From Antedon mediterranea (taxonomy: Eukaryota; Echinodermata; Crinoidea; Comatulida; Antedonidae): a stretch of 60,000 nucleotides of DNA. The translations under genes and the position numbers were made by a program. Shown here piece by piece: positions 51,601-60,000 of the stretch. Location of the stretch: NCBI RefSeq assembly GCF_964355755.1, contig NC_092676.1:9594288-9654287 (forward strand), read 5' to 3'. Within the stretch, counting starts at the first letter, position 1; each line of letters starts with the position of its first letter. The notes under the pieces were generated by a model, which worked only from the letters and a program-made list of their open reading frames with translations, made no database searches and was not told the origin of the DNA.

Positions 51601-54600
51601 TGAATCACACAACCCTAGACATACAGTAGCCAGTCAAATATTACTTTGACTATACCCAAGTTTGAATATTAAAAACGTACAGTAGCCTTGCATATAAAGG
51701 TGCACTTGAATGCAATAATTTTGGTGCCAACATTCATTCGTCCACGACCCTACAACCATTTGAACATAAACAAAATTAATTAATCATTAGTCAGTATTAC
51801 ATCAGGCGGTTTAGAATTTCACCTATGCCTGTATGTGTATACTGGATATTATTTACTGTACATTAATAATAATTGTAGTTTTATAGCGCATAATACCGTT
51901 TCTAAGTACTTTACACACAAAAATGATCCATTAAATATCCTAAAATAACCAAAAAATGAAGAAGAAGCAGATGAACCATTTACACTGCTCCGTTCTCACA
52001 GCACTCTGTCTGAAGCTCCCAAATCAGAGCTTGACGAAAAAGAATTCATGAGCTCGATTGAAAAAGGCATCTGTCTATAGTAGTAGTATCAATTGTCATA
52101 TCCTACCAAAATAAGAAGTAAAAAGATGTTGCTTTTTTAAAATATCGATTGATGTTGCTTTTTTAAAATATCGATTGATGTTGCCTCTTTAAAAGCTTGT
52201 GGCAGATCATTCCAAAGACGAGCAGAAGAAAAGATAAATGATCTGTTGCCATAGAAAACAGTGGCCCATTTTGATAAATAATATTGTTAAAGATTGTTTG
52301 TATTATCTTTACATGTGCAGGGAAGAACAGCGATGAATATATCTGGGCCTCCGTGGTAAAAAATTTAATTAAAATATCGGCATGTCAGTTTCCCAGCAGT
52401 AGCCTCATGTACAAGCCAGATATTGTATTGAATTTAATTTTTTTTAACACGCCTTGAGCACTCTTGAGTGGTATGTGTGCTTTATCAATCCATATTATTA
52501 AATATTATTATTATTATTACTGTACAACAAGGTCCATAACTAAACTGTATCTTAATCAATCTTAATTGACCAAAATAATATGATACGTACAGTAAATGGA
52601 TAATGGATGGTAAACAATGTTATAATAATGAAATGATTTCATGCCATTGTGTGAATGGTTTTGTATAGTGGCTGTAGTTAAAAAATTAATGCATTTTAAT
52701 GGCCTCTTCTATATTCCAACTTTGTTCCAACTTTCACTTCAGTGCATGTATTTCATTGGACTCAATAATGTTTCATTAGTCTATGATTGACACGAAATGT
52801 CTTTCGTGCCTAATTAATGTAACTTACAGTTACCAACAATAGTCTATACTCCTTTAAACAACAAGATCAAAGTAGTTAATTCATTGGTTGCAGTTGATAA
52901 AACTTGTTCAAAATTGTTTAACTATAACCATGTGTTTTTTGTAGACTTTTTATTACTGTATGTACAATTTTACTTATGTATTTCAGGTCATGGACACAGT
53001 CATGGTGGCAGTGGACACAGCCATGGAGGACACAGCCATGGAGGAGAAGGAAAAAACCACTCGACCAAGATAGAATCTGATGTTGCTTATAGAGGAATTT
53101 CAGACAATAATGACGTAGTAGTAACGCTGTTAAACAAGGAAAATGGAGCAGCAAATGGTACAACCTTTAAAGGGGATGTTACAGAACAAGCTGTAGTTGA
53201 TTTTGAGGCTCAGAAATGTAAGAGTACTTTTGACGAAGATCAAGAGGAAGCAATTGGTAAGTTTTTTACTCAATTCCTATACTCAAAAACACACCTGCAT
53301 ACACATTTATTTTTCACAAACCTTTTGCAATATTATAATAATTTTAAAATATTATAATTGAATAAAAGCTCCACATAAAATAAAGTACTGATCTTATCAG
53401 TATAAACATAAATTTGTTAATTTACCATAATCATCACCCATAATCATCTAAACATTTTGTTAAAAAATGTGCATACTTTTTTTTTATCCACAAATACACC
53501 CCCCTACTTCCCAACACATTGTCAATACAGTAGAACACTTCTTTTGGGACACTTTCCCATGAAACAAACGAGGAGAAATACATGTTTTTAACACTAAAGC
53601 CACCAACTATTCAGGGACTTACAGTAATAGGATACTTTGTTGGGTCCCAATGGTCCTTACATAGGGGTTCCACTGTATTAATACAATGTGTGCCAATCAG
53701 TGCTCTTGTATTAATCAAAGAAGCTTAATTAAGGACAGTAGTTGGTAACTATTATTAGATTAAACGTTTTTAATAATTGTGCTGTAGTTGTTTGTGTAAA
53801 TCTGGCCTTGTGGTTCAGGTGCAAAATTTTGAAGGAGATTAGGCCTACACTAGGTTTTTAATGCTCAAGTCTCTTTAGCACTTCACATTTTTAAACAAAT
53901 ACAGGTATGACCTGTAGGTAAACCAATAAATAAGTAATGTCAGATAAATACTGTATAAAGCTTGGTTCCCACTAGAACGTAACGCAAGGACGTAAACGCA
54001 ACGCAAGCGTTTTAACCAATGACAAGCGAAGTTATAGACAGTTAGCAATCACAAGCGAATAAGGCATCGCTTTTGATTGGTCAATTTACTTGCGTTGCGT
54101 TACGTCCTTGCGTTGCGTCGCTAGTGGGAACCACGCTTAAACACAAACAACAACTACACTTAAAAACCTAGGCTAGGTTTAGAAACAGAATATACATCAT
54201 ATTTTCAGGTACTAAATATTATTATAGACCAATCATTAAGCAACGTTGGGCCCGGTTGCGTTCTGGATGGGAGACCGTCTAGAAATCGCGGCCGGTGCTG
54301 TATATACTGGAGAGTAATGGTGTAAAAAAAAGAACTTGGTACACTATTTGAAAAGAGTAGGGGATCGTCTCCCGGTGTGCTGATCTGGTAGGCGCTGCAC
54401 TGCTGGCTGCTGTGGGTCCGTGGAGGGCCTAATCCGAATCTCTTCAGTTTCCAGTTAAGCTTGAGGATTAAGATAATTACCTTTACCTTTTACCTTTGAA
54501 TATAAGAAGTGTGAGTTTTGTAGATACATGAGTGCAAAAGAGGCTTCAAATGCGCAAGTCTCATGCTGATACTATGTATCCTGCCCAAAATTTAAACAAA

Positions 54601-57600
54601 TAGTGTACAGTATTTATAATGTTTTCTTATCATGCTTTTCTTTATTTAAAAAATTGTTCTTATTTCCGTAGCATCTGGTACACAATTGAATATGCGAGGC
54701 GTCTTTTTGCACGTACTAGGTGATGCTCTTGGCTCTGTGGTCGTCATCATAAGTGCCTTAATCATCTGGTTAGCTGAAGGAGAATGGAGGTTTTACGTTG
54801 ATCCAGCCATGAGCATTTTTATATGTATCATTATTTTAACCACTTCGATTCCATTATGTAAGTACTGAGCAGGACTTAAAGCTTAGTTCCCACTCTGATC
54901 TATGTGCAATACAAGTGAGTTGACCAATCAAATGCGATGATGATCCATCGCATTGTGATTGGTCAATTACTTACGCCTCATCCAAGTGAGGACTAAGCTT
55001 TGAATAATTTTTGGTGTTTTTTTTGGTCATTCCATACCAAGGCAATCAATACATTCCATACCAAGGCAATCAATACATTCCATACCAAGGCAATCAATAC
55101 ATTCCATACCAAGGCAATCAATACATTCCATACCAAGGCAATCAATACATTCCATACCAAGGCAATCAATACATTCCATACCAAGGCAATCAATACATTC
55201 CATACCAAGGCAATCAATACATTCCATACCAAGGCAATCAATACATTCCATACCAAGGCAATCAATACATTCCATACCAAGGCAATCAATACATTCCATA
55301 CCAAGGCAATCAATACATTCCATGCCAAGGCAATCAATACATTCCATACCAAGGCAATCAATTTAACAGAGATGGGGAAAGCCCTACAATCGAAAGTCAA
55401 ATCTTGAAAAAATGTGATTTTGCAAAACAAAAATGCATTTTTAAACCCCTAAAATTATTTTAGTTTGCTTCTATCACATTTTCAATGACAGGTAAGTAGA
55501 GGCAAAACTTAGCTTAGACAGCATTTTTTAGCCTTGTCCAATATTTGAATTCATAATTATTTCTAAATGAGAATGCTAAAATATGAAAAGAGTGATTTGC
55601 TAACAAGAAAAAAGGGGATGTGGCACATCATGACTGTAACTTTTAAACAAGGCATATTTGATTGCATTTTTGGCAAAATCAGAGATGATGAACCTGGAGC
55701 CACTGGTTGATTTGGCATGAAATGACCATTTTGTAGGCATTATCTTCTACCCCTTTTACACTACAAACTCTTTTGTACACAATCACAATTTACACTATGT
55801 GAAAACAACTATAGCCTTCTTCCATTTGCACTGGTGTAACCACCTTTTGTTAGGTGTCAAGTCAAGATTCTGATTCTGATTACACAATGTAAAGATGCAT
55901 TTTAGTCTGATGAGGCATGATGGGAATCTCTTTGTTGTAGTGTGCCATTTGAATTTGAAAGGAACTGTTATTAATAAATAGTTGGGTTTATGAAAAACCC
56001 TTAATGGGGAAGCACCAGCAATACTTTTATCACCTGATAATAACTATAATTTATTAGCCAATGATAAGCATAATAATATTTGCAGAGAGCAACCATTATA
56101 TACTGAAATATAACGTTTCATGATCTGAGCTATTACGTGATAATAATAATTATTTATGACTTATCATTTAATAGAATTATAAGAAATGTATTGACAACTT
56201 ATTTTCAAAATGATATAAATAATAAACTATTATATTATCATATAAAGCCACAAAAATTGAATTATTTTCCAAAAAAAAACATCTATTGTTAATGTACAAT
56301 ACCAAACAAACACACATAGAAAATAATGTCTGAAGGGGCACAGTCAAGGGAATTAGGAAGAATATGTTAACAAATCTTAATAACTCGAAGACGAGTTCAG
56401 ATTTATTTGTTCCTTGCGGAAATTCATGACACATGGCAAAATACAAAACGTACAAAATATAAATAAATAAAATATATAAGAGGCTAGGAGTCCTGAAACA
56501 ATGATAGGATGAACTACGAATGACCTACAACTCACAGCCTACTGGGCTGAATTGCACACAGGTGTGGATGGCATGTAAAACATTTCTTCTCCCCTGAGGA
56601 TCCCTTTGTGTTGTAGCTGCCACAAAACAATGCTCATATATCTGTCCACAACAACATAATACCAAAAAAAACCAAATTACTTAATTAATTATCTCAATAT
56701 TTATTTGTAAAATAATTTTGATATTGAAAATGTGTGTAGTTGGTCGCTTTCTTGTCGATGCTTTTATTGTAGAACGTAATTTATTTATTTTTCTCTGCTC
56801 TGGGTTGACCAACTAGCATAGGTGTTTAGCACCTGTTTGGTCTTTCTGTGCCTCCTTTTATAATTGTTTTGTCTTCTTTGTTATGTATATGGAAGAAATT
56901 GAATAAATAAAAAATAAATTTAGGACACTTCTACTGTATTTAGGAGATAAAAGGAATAAAAGACGTTATATGTTTTAGGAAACACACCTAATAGGAGACA
57001 CTTGCACACCTAATAGGAGACACTTTCTTAAGTCTTGAAGTTATCCCCCTAATAGTTATCCCCCTAATAGTTATCCCCCTAATAGTTATCCCCCTAATAG
57101 TTAAGTTATCCCCCTAATAGTTAAGTTATCCCCCTAATAAAGTTATCCCCCTAATAGTTTCTACTGTACTTAAAACTCAGTCGGTCTCAAGACAAGTGAA
57201 AATATATGCTTTTTGCAAATATTTATCCTTAAAAGGTTATTAACGCACATGCCCAAGTTCTTGACTATGGATATTAATTGTCCCCCCCTAAAAATATAAT
57301 TTTTCAAAATGTTTTTGTTGAATATGCCATTTTAATGTCACATTTACTTTAGTTTTACCAAAAATTGGATCTAAAAAAAATAAAATAAAAATTGTTACCT
57401 TGTAAAACTGTAATTTAAAGCAAAAATTGTCAAATTGACTTGAAATCAATGAATTTTTTATTGTTGTTTATTTGTGTATTTATATAATATATTATAATAT
57501 AAGTGAAAACATTTTTTCTACAGAATTGATTACCTTCATTAAAACTACGAAATGGCCTATTCAAAGTCTATTTTTATTATCTTCATTTTTCATGTATTTT

Positions 57601-59215
57601 GACAATACATCTTTAATCATTTATGATATTTGGTAAACAATTATTATTCATTATTATACGGTTTTTTTTCAGTGAAACAATCAGCAATGATCCTTATGCA
57701 GTCCATTCCATCACATTTAGATGTTCAAAACATTGAGAGTTCTTTGGAAGAAAAGGTGCGTTTTAGTGTAAATCTGTTATTATACATATTTTAATTCATG
57801 ACTTCTGATTGGTTGAATAGCAGCTATGGTATATTTCCAACCATTTATAAGAGACAACAATTTAAAGTGATTGGAATCAACCATGGTTTCCCTTTGTGTT
57901 GCACATGTTGGGAAGATACCAAGTACAACATGTTGTATCAACTGGGTGAGGGGACCAAATACAACATATTAATGGGGGAGGGGTTCATCAACTTTAAACA
58001 TATCAGCGATTTATCTTTCATAAAAATGTTCTCATTTGAATTTTATTATATATTTTAATATATTTATACTTTTTACTTACTGTTTCAGTTTCCAAATATA
58101 CGGTTACACGAATTCCATATTTGGCAATTGACGACGAACTTGACTATAGCCACCGCTCATATTATAGTCACTGGTGAGATAGATGAATACATGGCTATGT
58201 CTGAGACTATTAAGGAGTTCTTTCACAAACGTGGCATCCACTCCACAACCATTCAACCTGAATTTGTTGTAAGTTTTTTAGTTTTTGGGATATTTTTCTG
58301 GTTTATAGGTATTTTAGTACAATTTTGTTGTGGTTATCAGTGATTAAACTCTCTATTGGCAACACTCCATGCAATTTTTTATATAAGATATCAATAGGAA
58401 GGGATGGGGATGGAAGCAAGCAATCAATCCTCACCTAAAACCCTTGCTTTGGCCCGAGGTGAGAAAATGTTGGGAGTACTGTATGAACAGGGACATTTCA
58501 CTCCTACCTATGTTATGTAAAACATCTAGTAGAATTCCACTCTGGTAATTTTTGTTCCCCTTAACGCCACCGAATTAGCCTGCCTTGGTTAAATAAAGAT
58601 AATCTTCAGGAAGAGAATATTACAAAATTTAAAAAAACAACACTTACTAGTTGGATTGAACAAATATTTCAGTGATACTGTACAACCACCATCAACAGCA
58701 TTGTAAATCTATCTATTTAAGTGATGTTGAATGCTTTGAATCTTTTTCTGATGTCTCGCAAACAACACACACACGAAGAACAATCTTCACAATGATATTA
58801 ATTATGTATTATGCTTTCATGTGAATAAATTGATTCGTCAAACTTGTTTGATCATACACATAACAATATAGTATTTGGCAATGTTAAACTAAATTCTGAT
58901 GAAAGGAAAGAAATTGTTTATTTTTTTAAAAATATGTAGTCATATTTTTTCTTTCCATAGTTTTTTTTCTTATACATTTAGGATAATTTTATACAATTAT
59001 ATAGTAAGAATATAAATGTTTCATTTTTTTTATAGCGCGATTATGCCGACTCAAGCATAACCAACACCGACTGTGTTCTGAAATGCAAGACAGACGTGTG
59101 CGACAAACAGCGTTGTTGTAGTTTGCCAAAGAAAAGTAGTGTAGCCACTATTGTTAGTCAAGAAACTAGTTCTGATGTAGAGAACCAAGATGAACAAGTC
59201 ACAGACAAAGTCTGA
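45467..59215 (+). CDS. SLC30A1: Zinc exporter of the ZnT1/ZnT10 group (CDF/SLC30 family), complete
   Basis: Seven exons join in phase to 1308 bp (435 aa plus TGA): 45467-45643, 48576-48807, 52987-53256, 54672-54857, 57673-57755, 58089-58268, 59036-59215. CDF proteins export cytosolic Zn2+ in exchange for protons as homodimers with six membrane segments. Seen here: TM1 in LICMMVMTSIFFIAEITTGY, TM2 with HMLSD, a His-rich loop (GHGHSHGGSGHSHGGHSHGG) between TM4 and TM5, TM5 with HVLGD, and a cytosolic domain with LHEFHIWQL, TAHI and HSTTIQPEF. Both transport-site motifs are HxxxD, as in zinc-selective ZnT1; Mn-exporting ZnT10 has Asn at the first position. The TM5-TM6 loop is short, unlike vertebrate ZnT1. 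The tail keeps the Cys-rich CVLKCKTDVCDKQRCC seen in ZnT1. The start has A at -3, G at +4 and an in-frame TAA at 45452. Confidence 0.93.
45705..46195. repeat. Possible degraded TIR element in intron 1
   Basis: AGAGGTGCGTCATTTG near 45726 and AAATGACGCATCTCTC near 46167 are inverted. GTGACGGACATT occurs twice between them (45972, 46083). No clear target duplication. Confidence 0.4.
46303..46560 (+). mobile_element. tRNA-derived SINE in zinc transporter intron 1
   Basis: The head at 46303-46380 looks almost like a tRNA. It has a 7-bp acceptor-like pair (GGAGTTG..CATCTCC, one mismatch), A box TAGCCGAGTGGTTAGGAC and B box CCGGGTTCAATTCCCG. A body of about 180 bp with GGAACCGGCCACCCTACCAC follows. 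A SINE is more likely than a tRNA gene because of the poor anticodon arm and the fused body. Confidence 0.75.
46600..47660. mobile_element. Repeat with GGGCTTCTTTT ends in intron 1
   Basis: AAAAGAAGCCCAT and ATGGGCTTCTTTT words in both orientations occur at 46640-46715 and 47530-47635. Between them, 46757-47105 repeats blocks of the hAT-like element at 14731-15883 (TTTTTTGGTCACATGGCATG; CATTGTCCATGCTTCTAAAG). A poly-C run lies at 47488-47505. Boundaries uncertain. Confidence 0.5.
47661..48575. other. Intron 1, remainder, nothing recognised
   Basis: AT-rich intron before the exon 2 acceptor; no feature supported. Confidence 0.4.
48576..48807 (+). CDS. SLC30A1: Zinc transporter exon 2 (TM3-TM4)
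   Basis: Acceptor ttttattttag|GTTTCA and donor CACATG|gtaatt; 232 bp, phase 0 to 1. It encodes TYGWVRAEIVGALVNGVFLV (TM3) and VVNLLGLVLFSSH (TM4). The Y-G-W-x-R-A-E-I-x-G-A-L-x-N pattern is a CDF family signature. Confidence 0.92.
48946..50729. mobile_element. hAT-like TIR element hosting a nested MITE
   Basis: Ends AGGGTATGTTCAGACCTACG (left) and CGTAGGTCTGAACAGGCCCTG (right, shown here over 21 bases as CGTAGG-TCTGAACAGGCCCTG), continuing inward through GAGTTATGCTTTCGTAT. The CAGGGCC-type terminus suggests hAT. Flanking TCTTACCT / AGTTAACT is only a weak 8-bp duplication. The 49750-50572 MITE is inserted inside. It lies in zinc transporter intron 2. Confidence 0.7.
49750..50572. mobile_element. 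0.83-kb MITE, copy 2 (nested)
   Basis: Same ends as copy 1, except that one ATAT is missing at the left. GCGACGT lies directly outside both ends (49743-49749, 50573-50579). Internal sequence matches copy 1 with scattered differences (for example CGTAGGATAG versus CGAACGATAG). Confidence 0.87.
50730..52130. other. Intron 2, nothing recognised
   Basis: AT-rich intron. Around 51080-51115 three CTCCATGG words form a small hairpin-like cluster. Confidence 0.4.
52127..52440 (-). pseudogene. LINE ORF2 C-terminal remnant in intron 2
   Basis: On the minus strand at about 52262-52190 the frame reads GNRSFIFSSARLWNDLPQAF followed by KEA, the RSF..ARLWNxLP pattern at the end of non-LTR retrotransposon polyproteins. 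Next to it, at 52127-52190, a 26-27-bp unit (TTGATGTTGCTTTTTTAAAA) is repeated about 2.5 times. Confidence 0.6.
52441..52986. other. Intron 2, right part, nothing recognised
   Basis: AT-rich intron leading to the exon 3 acceptor. Confidence 0.4.
52987..53256 (+). CDS. SLC30A1: Zinc transporter exon 3 (His-rich cytosolic loop)
   Basis: Acceptor tatttcag|GTCATG and donor GCAATTG|gtaagt; 270 bp, phase 1 to 1. It encodes GHGHSHGGSGHSHGGHSHGG, then an acidic loop (ENGAANGTTFKGD, STFDEDQEEAI). The His-rich part is the cytosolic Zn-sensing/delivery loop of the family. Confidence 0.92.
53257..53955. other. Intron 3, left part, nothing recognised
   Basis: No repeat or exon supported. Confidence 0.4.
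53956..54140. mobile_element. Short MITE, GGTTCCCACTAG family, copy 2
   Basis: Left AAAGCTTGGTTCCCACTAG, right CTAGTGGGAACCACGCTTA; inner AACGCAAGGACGTAA / TTACGTCCTTGCGTT. About 185 bp and the best-preserved of three related elements. Confidence 0.75.
54225..54510 (+). mobile_element. 5S rRNA-derived SINE, 5'-truncated copy
   Basis: Begins within the 5S promoter (TTAAGCAACGTTGGGCCCGG, then TTCTGGATGGGAGACCGTCT) and continues into AGAGTAATGGTGTAA and a body with GATCTGGTAGGCGCTGCACT. It ends with repeated ACCTTTACCTTTTACCTTT, a simple tail. Confidence 0.7.
54672..54857 (+). CDS. SLC30A1: Zinc transporter exon 4 (TM5-TM6)
   Basis: Acceptor atttccgtag|CATCTG and donor CCATTAT|gtaagt; 186 bp, phase 1 to 1. 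It encodes LNMRGVFLHVLGDALGSVVV (TM5, second HxxxD) and VDPAMSIFICIIILTTSIPL (TM6). Confidence 0.92.
54877..55003. mobile_element. Short MITE, GGTTCCCACTAG family, copy 3
   Basis: Left TAAAGCTTAGTTCCCACTC, right GAGTGAGGACTAAGCTTTG-like (AAGTGAGGACTAAGCTTTG). It begins 19 bases after the exon 4 donor and abuts the 24-bp minisatellite. Confidence 0.7.
55029..55362. repeat. 24-bp minisatellite, nearly perfect
   Basis: About 14 head-to-tail copies of ATTCCATACCAAGGCAATCA-ATAC with a single visible base variant (CATGCC at 55321). Because 24 is a multiple of 3, several frames stay open on both strands and produce repetitive false proteins. It lies in zinc transporter intron 4. Confidence 0.95.
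55363..56510. other. Intron 4, nothing recognised
   Basis: AT-rich intron without a supported feature. Confidence 0.4.
56515..56660 (-). mobile_element. tRNA-derived SINE (family A), truncated copy
   Basis: Minus-strand body shared with 6735-6900: TGTCCACA, AGGGATCCTCAGGGGAGAAG and GTGTGCAATTCAGCCCAGTA. The tRNA-like head is missing. Confidence 0.55.
56800..56930 (+). mobile_element. SINE/LINE 3' end with AATAAATA tail
   Basis: GTTTAGCACCTGTTTGGTC and TTGAATAAATAAAAAATAAA resemble the 3' domain of the SINE at 12612-12992, suggesting a shared retrotransposon 3' end. Confidence 0.5.
57039..57160. repeat. 15/20-bp minisatellite TTATCCCCCTAATAG
   Basis: Four copies of a 15-bp unit, then longer units with an added TTAAG. 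A related TAATAGGAGACACTT doublet precedes it. In intron 4. Confidence 0.9.
57272..57616 (+). mobile_element. MITE with TTAAAGATGTATT termini, copy in intron 4
   Basis: Left ATTAATTGTCCCCCCC, right GACAATACATCTTTAA. It shares AATATGCCATTTTAATGTCA with the copy at 4927-5279, showing that the same family hit both host genes. Confidence 0.7.
57673..57755 (+). CDS. SLC30A1: Zinc transporter exon 5
   Basis: Acceptor tttttttcag|TGAAAC and donor GAAAAG|gtgcgt; 83 bp, phase 1 to 0. It encodes LKQSAMILMQSIPSHLDVQN followed by IESSLEEK, the start of the cytosolic C-terminal domain. Confidence 0.9.
58089..58268 (+). CDS. SLC30A1: Zinc transporter exon 6 (cytosolic domain)
   Basis: Acceptor ctgtttcag|TTTCCA and donor TTTGTT|gtaagt; 60 codons, phase 0. 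It encodes FPNIRLHEFHIWQLTTNLTI, ATAHIIVTGEID and HKRGIHSTTIQPEFV, the metallochaperone-like fold of CDF exporters. Confidence 0.92.
58269..59035. other. Intron 6, nothing recognised
   Basis: AT-rich intron between exons 6 and 7; no feature supported. Confidence 0.45.
59036..59215 (+). CDS. SLC30A1: Zinc transporter exon 7 (C-terminal tail and stop)
   Basis: Acceptor tttttttatag|CGCGAT, 59 codons and TGA at 59213-59215. It encodes RDYADSSITNTDCVLKCKTD, then VCDKQRCCSLPKKSS, and an acidic end. The CxxxC..C..CC pattern parallels the ZnT1 tail. Confidence 0.9.
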   Translation, partial: RDYADSSITNTDCVLKCKTDVCDKQRCCSLPKKSSVATIVSQETSSDVENQDEQVTDKV

Positions 59216-60000
59216 GAATATTATCAACACTTAAGACTGGTTCTAAGTTTCAGTTTACATAGTCTTAGGTGATGGAGTTTAAGCTAGACGTTTTACACAA
59301 AGTCTGCTGGGGTGTTTTAGTGTGTGAACTTGAATTTACATTGGGGATATCAGGTTATCAGACAAAGTTTCATGTCCAAAAGTATAAAGTGAATATTAAG
59401 TACATATTTACTCGAGATCACAATTGAAAAAGATTGGTATCTGGTGTCAGGAATATCTTTGGACACATGTTATTGTTGTCATGTAAATTCCTAAACAGAA
59501 GAATCTGTAGGCCCTCAGGATTTTTGTGTGCTAGCTAGATGAGTTGTTTTTTAAATGAAAAAAAAACTAATTTTATCCGAAATAATTTAACTAATACACC
59601 TTATTGTGCATTGTGACACATAAACTATAAACAGTAACAATATTATAATATACAAATAATTAATGTTTTTTAGTGCAGTGGTAAAAATACTTTCATGAGG
59701 TGAAAATAGAACATATTATTTTCCATTGCACAGATACAAAAAACATTGATCATTTGTTTCTAAAGTAGATTGTTGTCAAAGTTCATAATAATAATAATGA
59801 ACGTGCATAGACTGGTACACATTTGCACCCTCATATAACGGATAATGACGTGGCCAACAAAGTATTTATTGAATATCATGTGACCCACAATCCTCCAATC
59901 AAATGACAACACTATCTACTTTATAATTGTTTAAAGGTTGGCATGCCAGTCAGGTTTGCGGTACACTTAAACAATTTTTGATGCACCCATAAATAAAGTA
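59216..60000 (+). other. 3' UTR of the zinc transporter
   Basis: AT-rich sequence without further coding exons. The first convincing AATAAA after the stop is at 59992-59997, so the 3' UTR would be about 0.8 kb if that signal is used. Confidence 0.55.
59992..59997 (+). promoter_or_regulatory. Polyadenylation signal AATAAA
   Basis: Canonical hexamer about 780 bases after the stop codon. The cleavage site would be just outside the window. Confidence 0.5.

Noticed and set aside
55029-55362. CRISPR-like array
   Set aside because: Head-to-tail repeats without spacers in an animal gene intron; a minisatellite, not CRISPR.
54993-55463. Long open frames on both strands with repetitive peptides (HTKAINTF, YQGNQYIP, MECIDCLG units)
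   Set aside because: They are translations of a 24-bp minisatellite in an intron; several frames are open only because 24 is divisible by three.

Overview
This is AT-rich, intron-rich animal nuclear DNA packed with small transposons. Clusters of TAGGCCTA-type sequence, tRNA- and 5S-derived SINEs, many short TIR elements and a Penelope-like retroelement suggest a marine invertebrate deuterostome (echinoderm or hemichordate-like). This is inference; no species marker was read.

Two host genes can be assembled exon by exon with consistent splice phases. (1) Minus strand, 22227 down to 1409 and continuing off the left edge: an orthologue of dynamin-binding protein (DNMBP/Tuba), a Cdc42-type RhoGEF scaffold. 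Thirteen exons encode 1311 codons here: five SH3 domains, a long proline-rich linker with endocytic short motifs (LLDLD, DPF, three NPF), a coiled coil and the DH (RhoGEF) domain. The BAR and C-terminal SH3 exons lie outside the window. A 69-bp in-frame cassette exon and an alternative first exon are also proposed. (2) Plus strand, 45467 to 59215: a complete seven-exon cation-diffusion-facilitator zinc exporter of the ZnT1/ZnT10 (SLC30A1/A10) group, 435 aa, with the HxxxD/HxxxD zinc site of ZnT1. A polyadenylation signal sits at the right edge.

Between them, 22.2-45.4 kb is intergenic and mostly mobile DNA: a 1.2-kb TIR element containing a tRNA SINE, a 5S-derived SINE, a 1.05-kb TIR element, a 5.67-kb giant inverted-repeat element (arms about 1.55 kb) with a defective Penelope-like core, hammerhead-like motifs and LINE fragments, an element with repeat-built TIRs set in a palindromic 27-bp satellite, and one of two copies of an 0.83-kb MITE. 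The second copy is nested in another TIR element inside zinc-transporter intron 2.

Introns of both genes carry more MITEs, SINEs and minisatellites. The most unusual points are the giant foldback element, a 50-bp tandem repeat that contains the end and splice donor of a DNMBP exon, the endocytic motif cluster in the DNMBP linker, and a composite 5S+tRNA SINE. All similarities were judged by eye; no alignment, identity value or database search was made.
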